This document shows positions 24,965-34,200 of a stretch of DNA of 38,131 bases, piece after piece. The notes beneath the pieces are model-generated. The model ran no database searches and was not told the DNA's origin. It saw only the letters and a list, made by a program, of their open reading frames with translations. Source of the DNA: an uncultured Saprospiraceae bacterium (lineage in GTDB: Bacteria > Bacteroidota > Bacteroidia > Chitinophagales > Saprospiraceae); contig CALFWZ010000162.1 in the NCBI GenBank assembly GCA_937928405.1, positions 1-38,131 on the forward strand, given 5' to 3'. Position 1 is the first letter of the stretch; the number at the start of each line of letters is the position of its first letter. Made by a program: the position numbers and the translations under genes.

Positions 24965-27088
24965 TTAAATATTTTCAATCAACTCTACTATCTCATTGAC
25001 AGTTACACTCAGTTCGTGGCCCATCCGTAGGATTTCATCGGTAGGGGCATTAATATCAGCTTTGTGCAAAGCATAATACAATGGTAACACTGCCGCTTTA
25101 ATTTGGGGTTTAGTTTCGAAAAGTGTATGTAAAAAATCGTAGGCTTCATACTTAAAAAAAATCAGACCTAAAGAGATGGATAGTGTTTGAGTAGAAGGAT
25201 GCATTAGGTATTCTTGAAAATAGTGTAGGGCAGAATTTTCGTCTTTTTCATCTTTTAAATAAATCAATCCCAATTGATAATTGGCGGTGGGATTTCCAGC
25301 GTCAGCGGCTTCCGATAAGGTGATTTTGGCTTGTTCAGTCTTTTTAAATTGGTGGTAGTAAAGTTGAGCAAGCGGAAGAAGCGCTTCTGCATTTCCGTGG
25401 GCAATTGCTTTTTCAAAATTATCCATCGCTGCTACAATATTTTGTTCTCGCTGCATATAATATAACCCGAGATTATAATGCGCCAAACTGCTTCCTTTTT
25501 TTGCAGCTTCTTTAAGCGTCTTGTAAGCCGCGGTGGGGTTATGTTGTTTTTGTAAATGAAGTAGTCCTAAATTATTGAGGGCATCTGCTTGTCCAGTACT
25601 TCCAGCTTTTTGATAATGAGTGACGGCCTGCTGATAATCATTGGTGCCTTGGTGGTAAGCAACTCCAAGTGCAAAGTGGTCTGTTTTTTTGGTTTTTTTT
25701 AGAAATTGAATGGCTGCGGTATACTGTTTCGTTTCAAGTGCTTGATAGGCACGTTGACGTAGCAGCTGATCTGAGGCAGGACTACTGGGACGCAAAGGAG
25801 CTCTACTCGGAATATAGCGTGGGTTTGAATTAGAAATAGTAAGACTTGGTTTGGCAAGCCGGGGAAAAGTATCAATGTCTAATAATGGAGTCTCCGAAAA
25901 ATAATTATTTAAATACCGTTCTCTATTATGAATCCAATTTTCGGTGAAATCTAAAATGGCATTCAATTTTTCACGATCCTTATTGCGACCTAATCGTAAT
26001 AAATACCAACAATTAAACAATCGATTTCTGAGATGGTAAAAATGATTTTTAGTGCTGGTTTTTATTTTTGAGACTAAATTATTTTTTACTAATTGAGCCA
26101 ACTGAGCAGAAATCACTTTTGATTCTATCCTCAATTTATTGCTAAGTTCTTTTACGCTGATGGCCTCGTAATTTAAAGCAATGGCTTCCACAATTTGTTG
26201 CTGTTGGGCAGGCAAGTCATCCATGGTGAATTTATAGATGGGCGTTAATTTATCTAGTATATCAGAAAATAAATTATTGGCGGATACATTCGAATTTTCT
26301 CTTAAGATCTCTGATAGTAGTACTACACAGCGAGTATTCCCATTGGTTATTCGACGGATGACTTCGATGGCCGAAACGGTATTGGAAGTTAGGTTTTTTA
26401 TTTGTTCAGCGAGTAATTCTGAAAGTAATTGTTGGGTACTTTCAACCGATAGCGAACGCAGATGTACTACTTTAAAAAATTCGTAAAATGGATGTTCGTA
26501 CTGATAAAAAGGTGCCGGCACTTCAGCGGCAGCGGCGATGATTCTTAACCGTGGATTCGTTTGTAGAATTTTACGAAAGCGGTGAGATTCTGCTTTGGAT
26601 AATTTTTGTAGGATAAGATCAAAATTGTCAATGAAAAGAATTAGATGAATTTCATTTGTCTCCAAAAAATCAAAAAGCGTATTGCTTATATTTTTTTCGT
26701 AATCCTGATTTTTATCAATTCCTTCTGACAGGTTTCGTATCTGTGTTGTGAGGATATTTCCCGTAAGGCCTTTTTCATTTAATAATTCAAAAACTCTTTC
26801 CCAAAATCGGTAGAGATTTCGAATGCTATACTCTTCTTCATTAAAAAAAATCGATTGTAGAGAGGGTAGAGGAGGTTGTCGAATCATGGATGTATGGAGC
26901 TGTGCCAGCAAGGTGGTTTTGCCTGATCCATGTTCGCCACTGACCAAGTAATGTTGCTCAGGAAACTCCATTTTACTATTGGTCAGATCCTGCCAGAGTC
27001 GACCGTAGATTTGGGGATGTACGATAAAATTCTCACTCACCGAATCGGGCCGGGGATTGTATAGCGAAACTTTTTTTTGATTACTCAT
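24965..27088 (-). CDS. AAA ATPase with winged helix and TPR/Sel1 repeats
   Basis: The 707-aa product has a P-loop ATPase domain (about 25-290) with Walker A GEHGSGKTT (51-59) and Walker B HLILFIDNFD (148-157). A winged-helix region follows (about 295-345, with VKELSNKLRIESKVISAQL). A helical linker has a proline/serine-rich stretch near 420-440. TPR/Sel1-type repeats cover about 440-650 (for example ALGVAYHQGTNDYQQAVTHY and NLGLYYMQ). The layout, nucleotide switch plus repeat sensor, recalls STAND-type signalling ATPases. No effector domain is recognisable. It starts 4 nt after another ATPase gene, so the two are likely translated together. Function unknown. Confidence 0.82.
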   Translation of the reverse strand: MSNQKKVSLYNPRPDSVSENFIVHPQIYGRLWQDLTNSKMEFPEQHYLVSGEHGSGKTTLLAQLHTSMIRQPPLPSLQSIFFNEEEYSIRNLYRFWERVFELLNEKGLTGNILTTQIRNLSEGIDKNQDYEKNISNTLFDFLETNEIHLILFIDNFDLILQKLSKAESHRFRKILQTNPRLRIIAAAAEVPAPFYQYEHPFYEFFKVVHLRSLSVESTQQLLSELLAEQIKNLTSNTVSAIEVIRRITNGNTRCVVLLSEILRENSNVSANNLFSDILDKLTPIYKFTMDDLPAQQQQIVEAIALNYEAISVKELSNKLRIESKVISAQLAQLVKNNLVSKIKTSTKNHFYHLRNRLFNCWYLLRLGRNKDREKLNAILDFTENWIHNRERYLNNYFSETPLLDIDTFPRLAKPSLTISNSNPRYIPSRAPLRPSSPASDQLLRQRAYQALETKQYTAAIQFLKKTKKTDHFALGVAYHQGTNDYQQAVTHYQKAGSTGQADALNNLGLLHLQKQHNPTAAYKTLKEAAKKGSSLAHYNLGLYYMQREQNIVAAMDNFEKAIAHGNAEALLPLAQLYYHQFKKTEQAKITLSEAADAGNPTANYQLGLIYLKDEKDENSALHYFQEYLMHPSTQTLSISLGLIFFKYEAYDFLHTLFETKPQIKAAVLPLYYALHKADINAPTDEILRMGHELSVTVNEIVELIENI

Positions 27089-27092
27089 ACGA

Positions 27093-28238
27093 TTAATTTG
27101 CGTGTTTGCGCCACCATAATTGTAAGATGGGCGAATTAAAAGTATAGGTGTTGTCGTGTGAATTTATATAACCGTCAAATTCAAGAATATCTAGTAAGGC
27201 CAAGGCTTCTTCGTCTTCTGCAAAACGACTGAGTGGTAACAGATCTTTTTTTGCAATTTCTGATAATATCTTTTTCGCAAGTTCTGCATCGTTTTTTGAT
27301 AAAGATTTACTCAGGCGGCTGTAGTAATTTTCAAAATAAATATTGTTTCGGTGATTACTGGCTTTTTCAATTACTAGATCAACCAGTTTTTTAGTAACTG
27401 GTTTCTGATCGACTTCATATTCATCAATAATCATTTGAACGATTAGTTGAATAAAAAAAGGCATTAGCCACTTTAATCTTTCGAGCATATAATTGATTAC
27501 CTCAACCTTAATCTTTACTTTATAATTTTTTAATAATTTAGTTGCAAATTCTTTTGCCTCTGCGGGATTGAGCGCAGGAACTTCAATGACACTTAAATCG
27601 TTGATAGTCGCAGTTGCATTAAGTTGGCGGGCGATATTAGGTAGACCAATAGATCCAGTGTAGACAAACTGAATTCCGCGCTTGGCTCTTTGACGAATAG
27701 TGCGATTGACATGCAAAAATTCTGTCGCTTCTTTAACTCCTAGATCTTTTTCAATTCGTTCCAATGCGATTGGAAACTCGTCAATCAGCATTACAATTTT
27801 GAAATCTGAAGTATCCAAATTTTTCATCAATTTTTCAAATTCATCGCTAAATAGATGAACTTCCCTAGCAGTGGTTTCCACTTCGATGTTCATCACTTTA
27901 ACTTTTTTGACCCGATCTGCAAACCGACTGAAAATACTTTTTGCTGACTTGGAAGCTTTGACTAATTTGCTAACGGCAGTACTTTCAACAATTTCTTCAG
28001 AAAGAATTTCAAAGTATTCTTCCATATCATTAACATCTTCCACACTGATGTAGACAAACGCATATCCTTTACGCGGATTGTCTTCCATAAAACGCATGAT
28101 GGCCGTTTTTCCTGCACGACGTGGAGCAGACATGAATATATGATTACCGGCGTCGAGTCGCCGATAAATTTTATTAATGACCATATCTCTGGGATAAAAA
28201 TCGGCTCCTCTTGGCGTTTGTCCCACAACGTTTTTCAT
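27093..28238 (-). CDS. Archaeal-type AAA ATPase
   Basis: From ATG 28238 the product has 381 aa. It belongs to the ATPase group common in archaea and scattered in bacteria. Walker A is APRRAGKTA (38-46), Walker B IVMLIDEF (149-156), and a sensor-1-like strand QFVYTGSIG follows near 190-198. The C-terminal winged-helix region (about 318-381) ends with TFNSPILQLWWRK, the usual finish of this family. A TTG at 28259 would add 7 residues. I prefer the ATG because it lies about 30 nt downstream of the expected start of transcription. It is the first gene of a three-gene operon. Members are often found with toxins or mobile elements, but no role is assigned. Confidence 0.82.
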   Translation of the reverse strand: MKNVVGQTPRGADFYPRDMVINKIYRRLDAGNHIFMSAPRRAGKTAIMRFMEDNPRKGYAFVYISVEDVNDMEEYFEILSEEIVESTAVSKLVKASKSAKSIFSRFADRVKKVKVMNIEVETTAREVHLFSDEFEKLMKNLDTSDFKIVMLIDEFPIALERIEKDLGVKEATEFLHVNRTIRQRAKRGIQFVYTGSIGLPNIARQLNATATINDLSVIEVPALNPAEAKEFATKLLKNYKVKIKVEVINYMLERLKWLMPFFIQLIVQMIIDEYEVDQKPVTKKLVDLVIEKASNHRNNIYFENYYSRLSKSLSKNDAELAKKILSEIAKKDLLPLSRFAEDEEALALLDILEFDGYINSHDNTYTFNSPILQLWWRKHAN

Positions 28239-28252
28239 AGATAAAACTGTTT

Positions 28253-28308
28253 TTGACAATTATTTTATTGTTAATACAAATATAGTTAACAAAATTTATA
28301 TTGTCAAG
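28253..28308 (-). promoter_or_regulatory. Promoter and inverted repeat of the ATPase operon
   Basis: Read on the - strand, CTTG (28305-28308) is followed 20 nt later by TATATTTG (28277-28284). The second is an exact match to the Bacteroidota TAnnTTTG element at about the expected spacing. TTGACAAT (28253-28260) and ATTGTCAA (28300-28307) are perfect inverted arms that flank this promoter, and one arm overlaps its upstream element. That arrangement suggests repression by a protein bound at both arms. The next 130 nt to the right show nothing clear. Confidence 0.5.
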
Positions 28309-28441
28309 TGTGAAATTAGTTGTATTTTACCTCTTAGTTCACATAGAGCAGTTTATTCAAATTATTTAATTTTTTATGTTTAAAGTATTGTTTTGATTGT
28401 GTTTAGAGTATTTCATTGTTTCCTGAGACATAATATTGACT

Positions 28442-28660
28442 GTCACAAATTAGATGGTGTTTATTTTAATTTAGAATGAATTGGTACAGTTTTTACAAAA
28501 TGAAAGGATATACATCAATTGTTTATTTTTCTTTCTGAAAGATTCTTTGATGTGAAATTCTGTTCTGAAATTATTACTGAAATTTTTTACTGGGTTCGAA
28601 TAAAACGATAATCAATCTTTTATTAGAACATGATAACATAATACTACAAATAGTAACTGC
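28442..28660 (+). promoter_or_regulatory. Duplicated 5' leader, copy 1
   Basis: This stretch is similar to 30898-31120, upstream of the giant paralogue. Shared features in the same order are GTCACAA, TTGGTA.AGTTTT, ATACATCAAT, a TTTTTCTTT run, TTGATGT, TCTGTTCTGAAAT, TTACTGAAAT and CTGGGT. ACATCAA (28512-28518) and TTGATGT (28547-28553) can pair, closing a 28-nt loop. It probably holds the promoter and 5' untranslated leader of the 28809 gene. 28661-28808 is AT-rich with no gene. Confidence 0.6.
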
Positions 28661-28808
28661 TATTTTGTTAAATATATTATGAGATTAATTTTTCTGGATA
28701 CACTGTTTAATGGCACTGTGGATCTGCAGCCTCCCTATTGCCGTACCTTTTAACTAATTTTAATTTATTCCTTCATTATTTACTTATTATCAACACAACA
28801 TTAGAAAT

Positions 28809-30437
28809 ATGAAAAATAACATTACGAGAATGAATTTTGTGCAAAATGAACACTTACAAGTTCTAACATGTATGAAAAATTTTATAAGTGAAACTAGAAT
28901 GATGATTGCGAAATATTTTTTCTGGATAATTCTTTTTTTATCATTTACTGTTGAGAGCAATGGACAGACAATGACATTTGCGGAAAATGATATTAATCAA
29001 ACTCCAATGAATACCAATGTTGTAGGTAATATGTTAACAAACGATTGGGATCCAAGCAATGATGACCAATGGTTAAAATCTGTTACCGTTTATAATGGAC
29101 TGAATAATCAGCATCTTGGCCATATAGGAGGAAGAGCTTTCCAAATCTGTGCTGAAAATGGAATTCCGGCCGGTACCATATCTATCTATATAGATGGTAA
29201 ATATGAATTTACTCCTACTCCTGATTTTAAGGGTAAAGTACCAATAGAATACGTAGTTGAAAATACTAGTGGTGCAACCGATGTTGCTACTTTAGTTATT
29301 CAAGTAATTCCAGAAGATAATCCGATCAGAAATGATAAACCTATTGCCCACGATGATACCAATACGACTGCAAGAGATACAGATGTATATGGAAATGTGA
29401 TAAGATTCAATGATTATGATTCAGACAATGATGCCTTAACTATCAGGGCAGGTTTCGCAGACGTAGATGGGGATGGTCTTAGAGAAGAGTTACTTGCCAT
29501 TGGTACTGAAGTAGTAGTTTATGGTAAGAATATGGCTGGTGATCCAATGATGGCTGGAGGGATGACATTGAATAGTGATGGTAGTTATATCTTTGATCCT
29601 GCATCTGAATTTAGTGGAAAACTATCTATAAAGTATAAAATTACAGATGGTAATAATGGAATGGCGGATGCAGATTTAACTATTTTGGTTTTACCTGATA
29701 ACAATAATCAGAGTTTTGCAAACGATGATATAATTATTGGAAAAATGAATATGCTACAATCCGGAACTATAAAAGCCAATGATCAAGGTCTCGACTACGG
29801 CTTCCCAACGGTAGTTTCAGCAAAAAATAATCGTGGTATTTCACTAATTATTGATGGAACAACCGAAAACGAATTACGAAGCAGCGGATCGCTGGTAATA
29901 GATATGGATGGTTCGTTTACATACTCCCCTAAATTTGGATTTATTGGAACAGAATCAGTTGCTTATGTAATCTGTAATAATGCCGGATTAGAGACTGGAT
30001 GTGATACGGCTACTTTGTATCTTACAACAATTCCATTCAGTGGTGTCGGTATAGGTGGAAATATAGGTGGGAGTATCAGTGGCGTTGGAGTTAGCAGTAT
30101 TAATAATTGGAATTCTGAGAGATCGCCAACAATAACTAAGGTTATGGAAGGAACAACTAGTAGAGTTGCAAAAGGATTTACTTTGTATCCTAATCCGGGA
30201 ATTGTTGGGGATGATTTTATAACTATTTCCTTTAAATCAAGATCCAATAAAGCGCAGATTCAAATTACTGATATGAATGGACGAATAGTAAAACGATTTA
30301 TGGTTAATACTAGTACTAGTCAAATGAATAATCTGCAGATTGGTGTAGCTGATTTAATAGAAGGGAAATATCATCTTCTGTTGATTGATAGTGTTAGTAG
30401 ATATTCTCAGGCTTTTATTTTGATAGATAAAAATTAA
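28809..30437 (+). CDS. T9SS surface protein with three Ig-like modules
   Basis: The 542-aa product should be exported by Sec and then the type IX system. The signal peptide is unusual: about 35 residues precede the hydrophobic core (YFFWIILFLSFTVESNGQ, to about 53). Starts at internal ATG codons (Met22, Met31 or Met32) would give a normal length. Three cadherin/Ig-like modules follow, beginning near 57 (FAENDINQTP), 178 (IAHDDTNTT) and 300 (FANDDIIIG), with aspartate-rich, probably calcium-binding turns. After a glycine-rich linker (SGVGIGGNIGGSISGVG), a T9SS type A sorting domain starts at LYPNP (459). It is a shorter paralogue of the neighbouring 1877-aa protein. A role in adhesion or surface structure is likely, and no enzyme domain is visible. 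Confidence 0.85.
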   Translation: MKNNITRMNFVQNEHLQVLTCMKNFISETRMMIAKYFFWIILFLSFTVESNGQTMTFAENDINQTPMNTNVVGNMLTNDWDPSNDDQWLKSVTVYNGLNNQHLGHIGGRAFQICAENGIPAGTISIYIDGKYEFTPTPDFKGKVPIEYVVENTSGATDVATLVIQVIPEDNPIRNDKPIAHDDTNTTARDTDVYGNVIRFNDYDSDNDALTIRAGFADVDGDGLREELLAIGTEVVVYGKNMAGDPMMAGGMTLNSDGSYIFDPASEFSGKLSIKYKITDGNNGMADADLTILVLPDNNNQSFANDDIIIGKMNMLQSGTIKANDQGLDYGFPTVVSAKNNRGISLIIDGTTENELRSSGSLVIDMDGSFTYSPKFGFIGTESVAYVICNNAGLETGCDTATLYLTTIPFSGVGIGGNIGGSISGVGVSSINNWNSERSPTITKVMEGTTSRVAKGFTLYPNPGIVGDDFITISFKSRSNKAQIQITDMNGRIVKRFMVNTSTSQMNNLQIGVADLIEGKYHLLLIDSVSRYSQAFILIDKN

Positions 30438-30542
30438 GGGGATTATACTTGATGAGATAACAATTTAAATTTTTTATAAATGATACTTTCAATTTTTTAT
30501 TTTAATACGTTTTCATATAGAACTAGTTGTTATTCCTAATAA

Positions 30543-30581
30543 AAAAGTTGCTTCGAACTTTGCTTTGAAGTAGCTTTTTTT
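30543..30581 (+). terminator. Terminator after the 542-aa surface protein gene
   Basis: AAAAGTTGCTTC (30543-30554) pairs with GAAGTAGCTTTT (30567-30578) in a 12-bp stem with two G-U pairs, then more T. It stands about 105 nt after the stop. Its sequence resembles the terminator after the giant paralogue, so it seems to have been duplicated along with the gene. Between 30582 and 30897 I see only AT-rich sequence. Confidence 0.8.
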
Positions 30582-30897
30582 ATATATATTATAAAGTTTA
30601 TTTTAAAATAACTGCTATTAACTCACCTACCTCAGCAGCCTATTTAAATACTAAAATATGGCTAATCATGTTATCTTATTTCAAACGATTATATCGCAAT
30701 GCTTTTATTTATTAATTTGTAAGTTTATAATTGTGATGTCATTTATTAAAAAAAATAAGTGATTTTTGTATAGTGTGAAATTTTGGAATTTTATGAATTG
30801 CTTTTTAAGCATAATAATTACTTTATTTGAAATTGTAATTTTTTAAGGTGATTATTTGCTTGAAATGACTGTTTGTATTTTCTAAAAAAAAGACATG

Positions 30898-31120
30898 TCA
30901 CAATTAAAAAAATAATTTTATTCTTTGTAGATAAGTTGGTATAGTTTTCCCAAAATAAAGTCTTATACATCAATGCTTCATTTTTCTTTATGGCAGATTA
31001 TATCTTGATGTTTTTTGCTCTGTTCTGAAATTTTTACTGAAATTATATCTGGGTCAGATTTGAATAATATGTTATTATTTAAATTCGATAAAACAATTTA
31101 TTGTCAACAGTAAATACTGT
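30898..31120 (+). promoter_or_regulatory. Duplicated 5' leader, copy 2
   Basis: This is the paralogue of 28442-28660. The stem halves ACATCAA (30967-30973) and TTGATGT (31005-31011) are unchanged, while the loop between them has drifted in sequence and length (31 nt against 28). TCTGTTCTGAAAT and TTACTGAAATT are also kept. The remaining 140 nt before the 31264 start have no clear match to copy 1. Confidence 0.6.
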
Positions 31121-31263
31121 TATGCTATGTAAGTTGTACACTGCATGTACCTTCAAATGAGGGCACATCAGAGATCATTTTGTTGCCTTTTTCTTCCTAA
31201 TGACTTGTAGTTAACAGCCTCCATACATGTTTTTAAAATTTCTTAATTAAACCTTTGATATAA

Positions 31264-34200
31264 ATGAGAAATGCTATTGCGAAATTATTCGTTGGACAGA
31301 TAAGAGATTTGAAATCACAAACAAAATTGGAGGCTTGGGTGAATGGACCCGGTTTGGTGGTTTCTAAAATTATTTTTTGGATAATTATTTTTATGTCCAT
31401 TACACTAGAAATTAGATGTCAATGCACTGCACAAGGTATTGGTTCTTTTTCTTGGTTTGGTTCCTCAGAAGGTACAGCTACTACTTGGAATTTGAATGAC
31501 CCAATAACGGGTTATGCTCCTATTAATTGTGGTGGAAATTTTCAAATAGATGCAATTTTTAGCGATCCCAATGGTATTAGATTAATTGGAAGTGATGGAA
31601 CTTCGAACCAAGGAGGAGTTTATGGACCTGGTTTTCTAACACTAGCAAATGATGCTCTTTTCCCAGGTGATTTTACGACCCTAACGTATATTTTTTCAGA
31701 ATCAATCCCACTGTCTAATTGGCGTGTGGATGATATAGATGGTAATGCTGGTTTTCAAGATAAAGTTGTTTTTCTAGCGTATGATGATAACAACAGCTCT
31801 GTTACGGTTACCTTGGTTCCTGTCATACCGAGTACATCTGAATTATTGGTAACCGGTAATACGGTAACGGCCAATTCAGATGAAGCTATTGTAGTGCCTG
31901 ATGATGCAAATGGCCAAGTATATGTTTCTACTAGTCAACCTATAAAAAGATTGGTGATGCAATATACAGCTGGACCAGATATCTCTAATCCTAGTGCTCA
32001 ATATATTCGTATGCCTGGTTTTACAGTCTCTGCTTGTTGTATAGATTCGGACGAAGATGGTATTGGAGATTTATTGGATATTGATGATGACAATGATGGA
32101 ATTACTGATACGCAGGAATCTTGTGGTACTGATCCATTGGAGATTATAAATTCTCCTATTAACATTTCAATTAACTTAGATAATTATCCGAGTGAGACTA
32201 CTTGGTGGGTAAGTGGTCCTTCTGGAATAGTAGGATCAGGAGGTCCTTACAATCTACCTAATACAACGGTTTTTGCTACCGTTGAAGTAGATGAAAACGG
32301 ACCTTATGAATTTGTAATTACCGATTCATATGGTGATGGACTTTCTGGAAATACCTATTCAGTTAGTGGAAATGACTTTTCTTCAATATCGGCACCTTTT
32401 CATGACCAAGGAGCTGTTGGTCGTCCTGTTTCTTTATATACCAATTTTGATATTAGCTCTGCTTGCCAATCTGCCTTTACGTGTTTATCAGCTGATCCTA
32501 TCTTGGACAATGACAAAGATGGCACTTTAAATTATCAAGATGCAGATTTTTGTACATTAAATGCCAATGGAGTTTGTGCTCATTTAGATACGGATGGAGA
32601 TGGCATAATTGATATGTTGGATTTGGATAGTGATAATGATGGGTGTTTTGATGCCGAAGAAGCAGGACACAATGAATATATGGCTCCCGATAATTCTATT
32701 GTTATAGATCCTGCAGAAGTTGGAATGAATGGTTTAGCTGACAGAGTAGAAAATAGTGATCTAATCGTCACCAGCTTAAGTTATCCATTAAGTACTACAG
32801 ATACTGGCGTATTTAATTTTCAAAATGATGCAGCTTTTTTCGCTTGTTCTGCTAGTGAAGAGTCAGATGCGGATGGAGATGGTATTGTAGATGCAGAAGA
32901 TTTAGATGATGATAACGATGGTATTTTGGATGAGACAGAAAATGTTTGTCAACGTGCCCAGATAGAGTGGAGTCATAATGGCGATAATGGACAATCTCAA
33001 TCAGCGACCTATACGCCAAATTCTGAAGTATATTTTACGAGTGCTCAAGATGCAATTTTTGGTTGGGGACTGGATGAAAATTCAGATAATTACGCGTACA
33101 CATATTTGCTGAGAAACGCAGATGCTGCGACTTATTCAGAAGCAAAGACGAACAATGATTATGTAGAATTATCTTTTGTACCCTTAGAAGCAGTAAGATT
33201 GGAAGCGATTAATTTAGGCTTTTGGTCCAATAGCCAATGGGATCCTGAATTCAATATTGGCAATTTTAAGATGGCGATAGAATACAGTTACGAGAGAGGG
33301 TTTGTGAATCCGACACTTTTATTTCAAGATATTCAAGTAGGAGATATGATCGCAGGTGGATACGTATTCTTGCCACAGGATTTGTCGAGTGAGGATATTT
33401 TACTAGAAGGAGGAACGTCCTATGCGTTTAGATTTTATTTCTATGATGAACAAAACTCAGATTGGGCAAATCGAGTACGGTTTGATGATGTACAATTTCC
33501 AGTGACACCCCTCTCAACTTGTGATACAGATGGAGATGGTTTGGCTGATTATGTAGATACAGATAGTGATGGAGATGGATGTCCAGATGCCTTGGAAGGA
33601 ACGGGAGCATTTATTTACGAAGATATAGCAAGCGATACGTTAACGGGAGGTGTTGATGAAAATGGAGTTCCATTAGTTGCTACAGCGACAGGACAGGGAT
33701 TAGGTTCTGCTCAAGAAAGCGCAGCATTAGGATTGGCTTGTATTACCTTGGCTGAAAATGATATTAATCAAACTCCTTTTGATACGGATATTTCAGGTAA
33801 TTTATTGACCAATGATACCGATCCTACAAAAGATAATCAATGGATACAATCCATTTATGCCTTAAATGATCATGGAATTATGATGCCCCTTCAAATCGGT
33901 GGTAGAAGTACAGATATTTACGATGAAGATGGCAGTTTTGCTGGAACGATTTCTATTTATTCAGATGGTTCTTATGACTTCAATCCGGCTTCCACCTATA
34001 GCGGGATGGTATCACTAAGTTATTTAGTCGAAGACACGAATGGAGCTACAGACGCAGCTACTTTGACCATTAAAGTAATCCCTATTAATAACCCAAGAAC
34101 TAACCAAGCTCCAATTGCCAACGATGATACCAATACAACAGAAATGGATATCGACGTAGCTGGAAATGTTATCACATCGAATGATCATGATTTAGAAGGT

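Noticed and set aside
28580..28600. GGTTCGAAT resembling a tRNA T-loop
   Set aside because: There are no matching acceptor, anticodon or T-stem partners around it.
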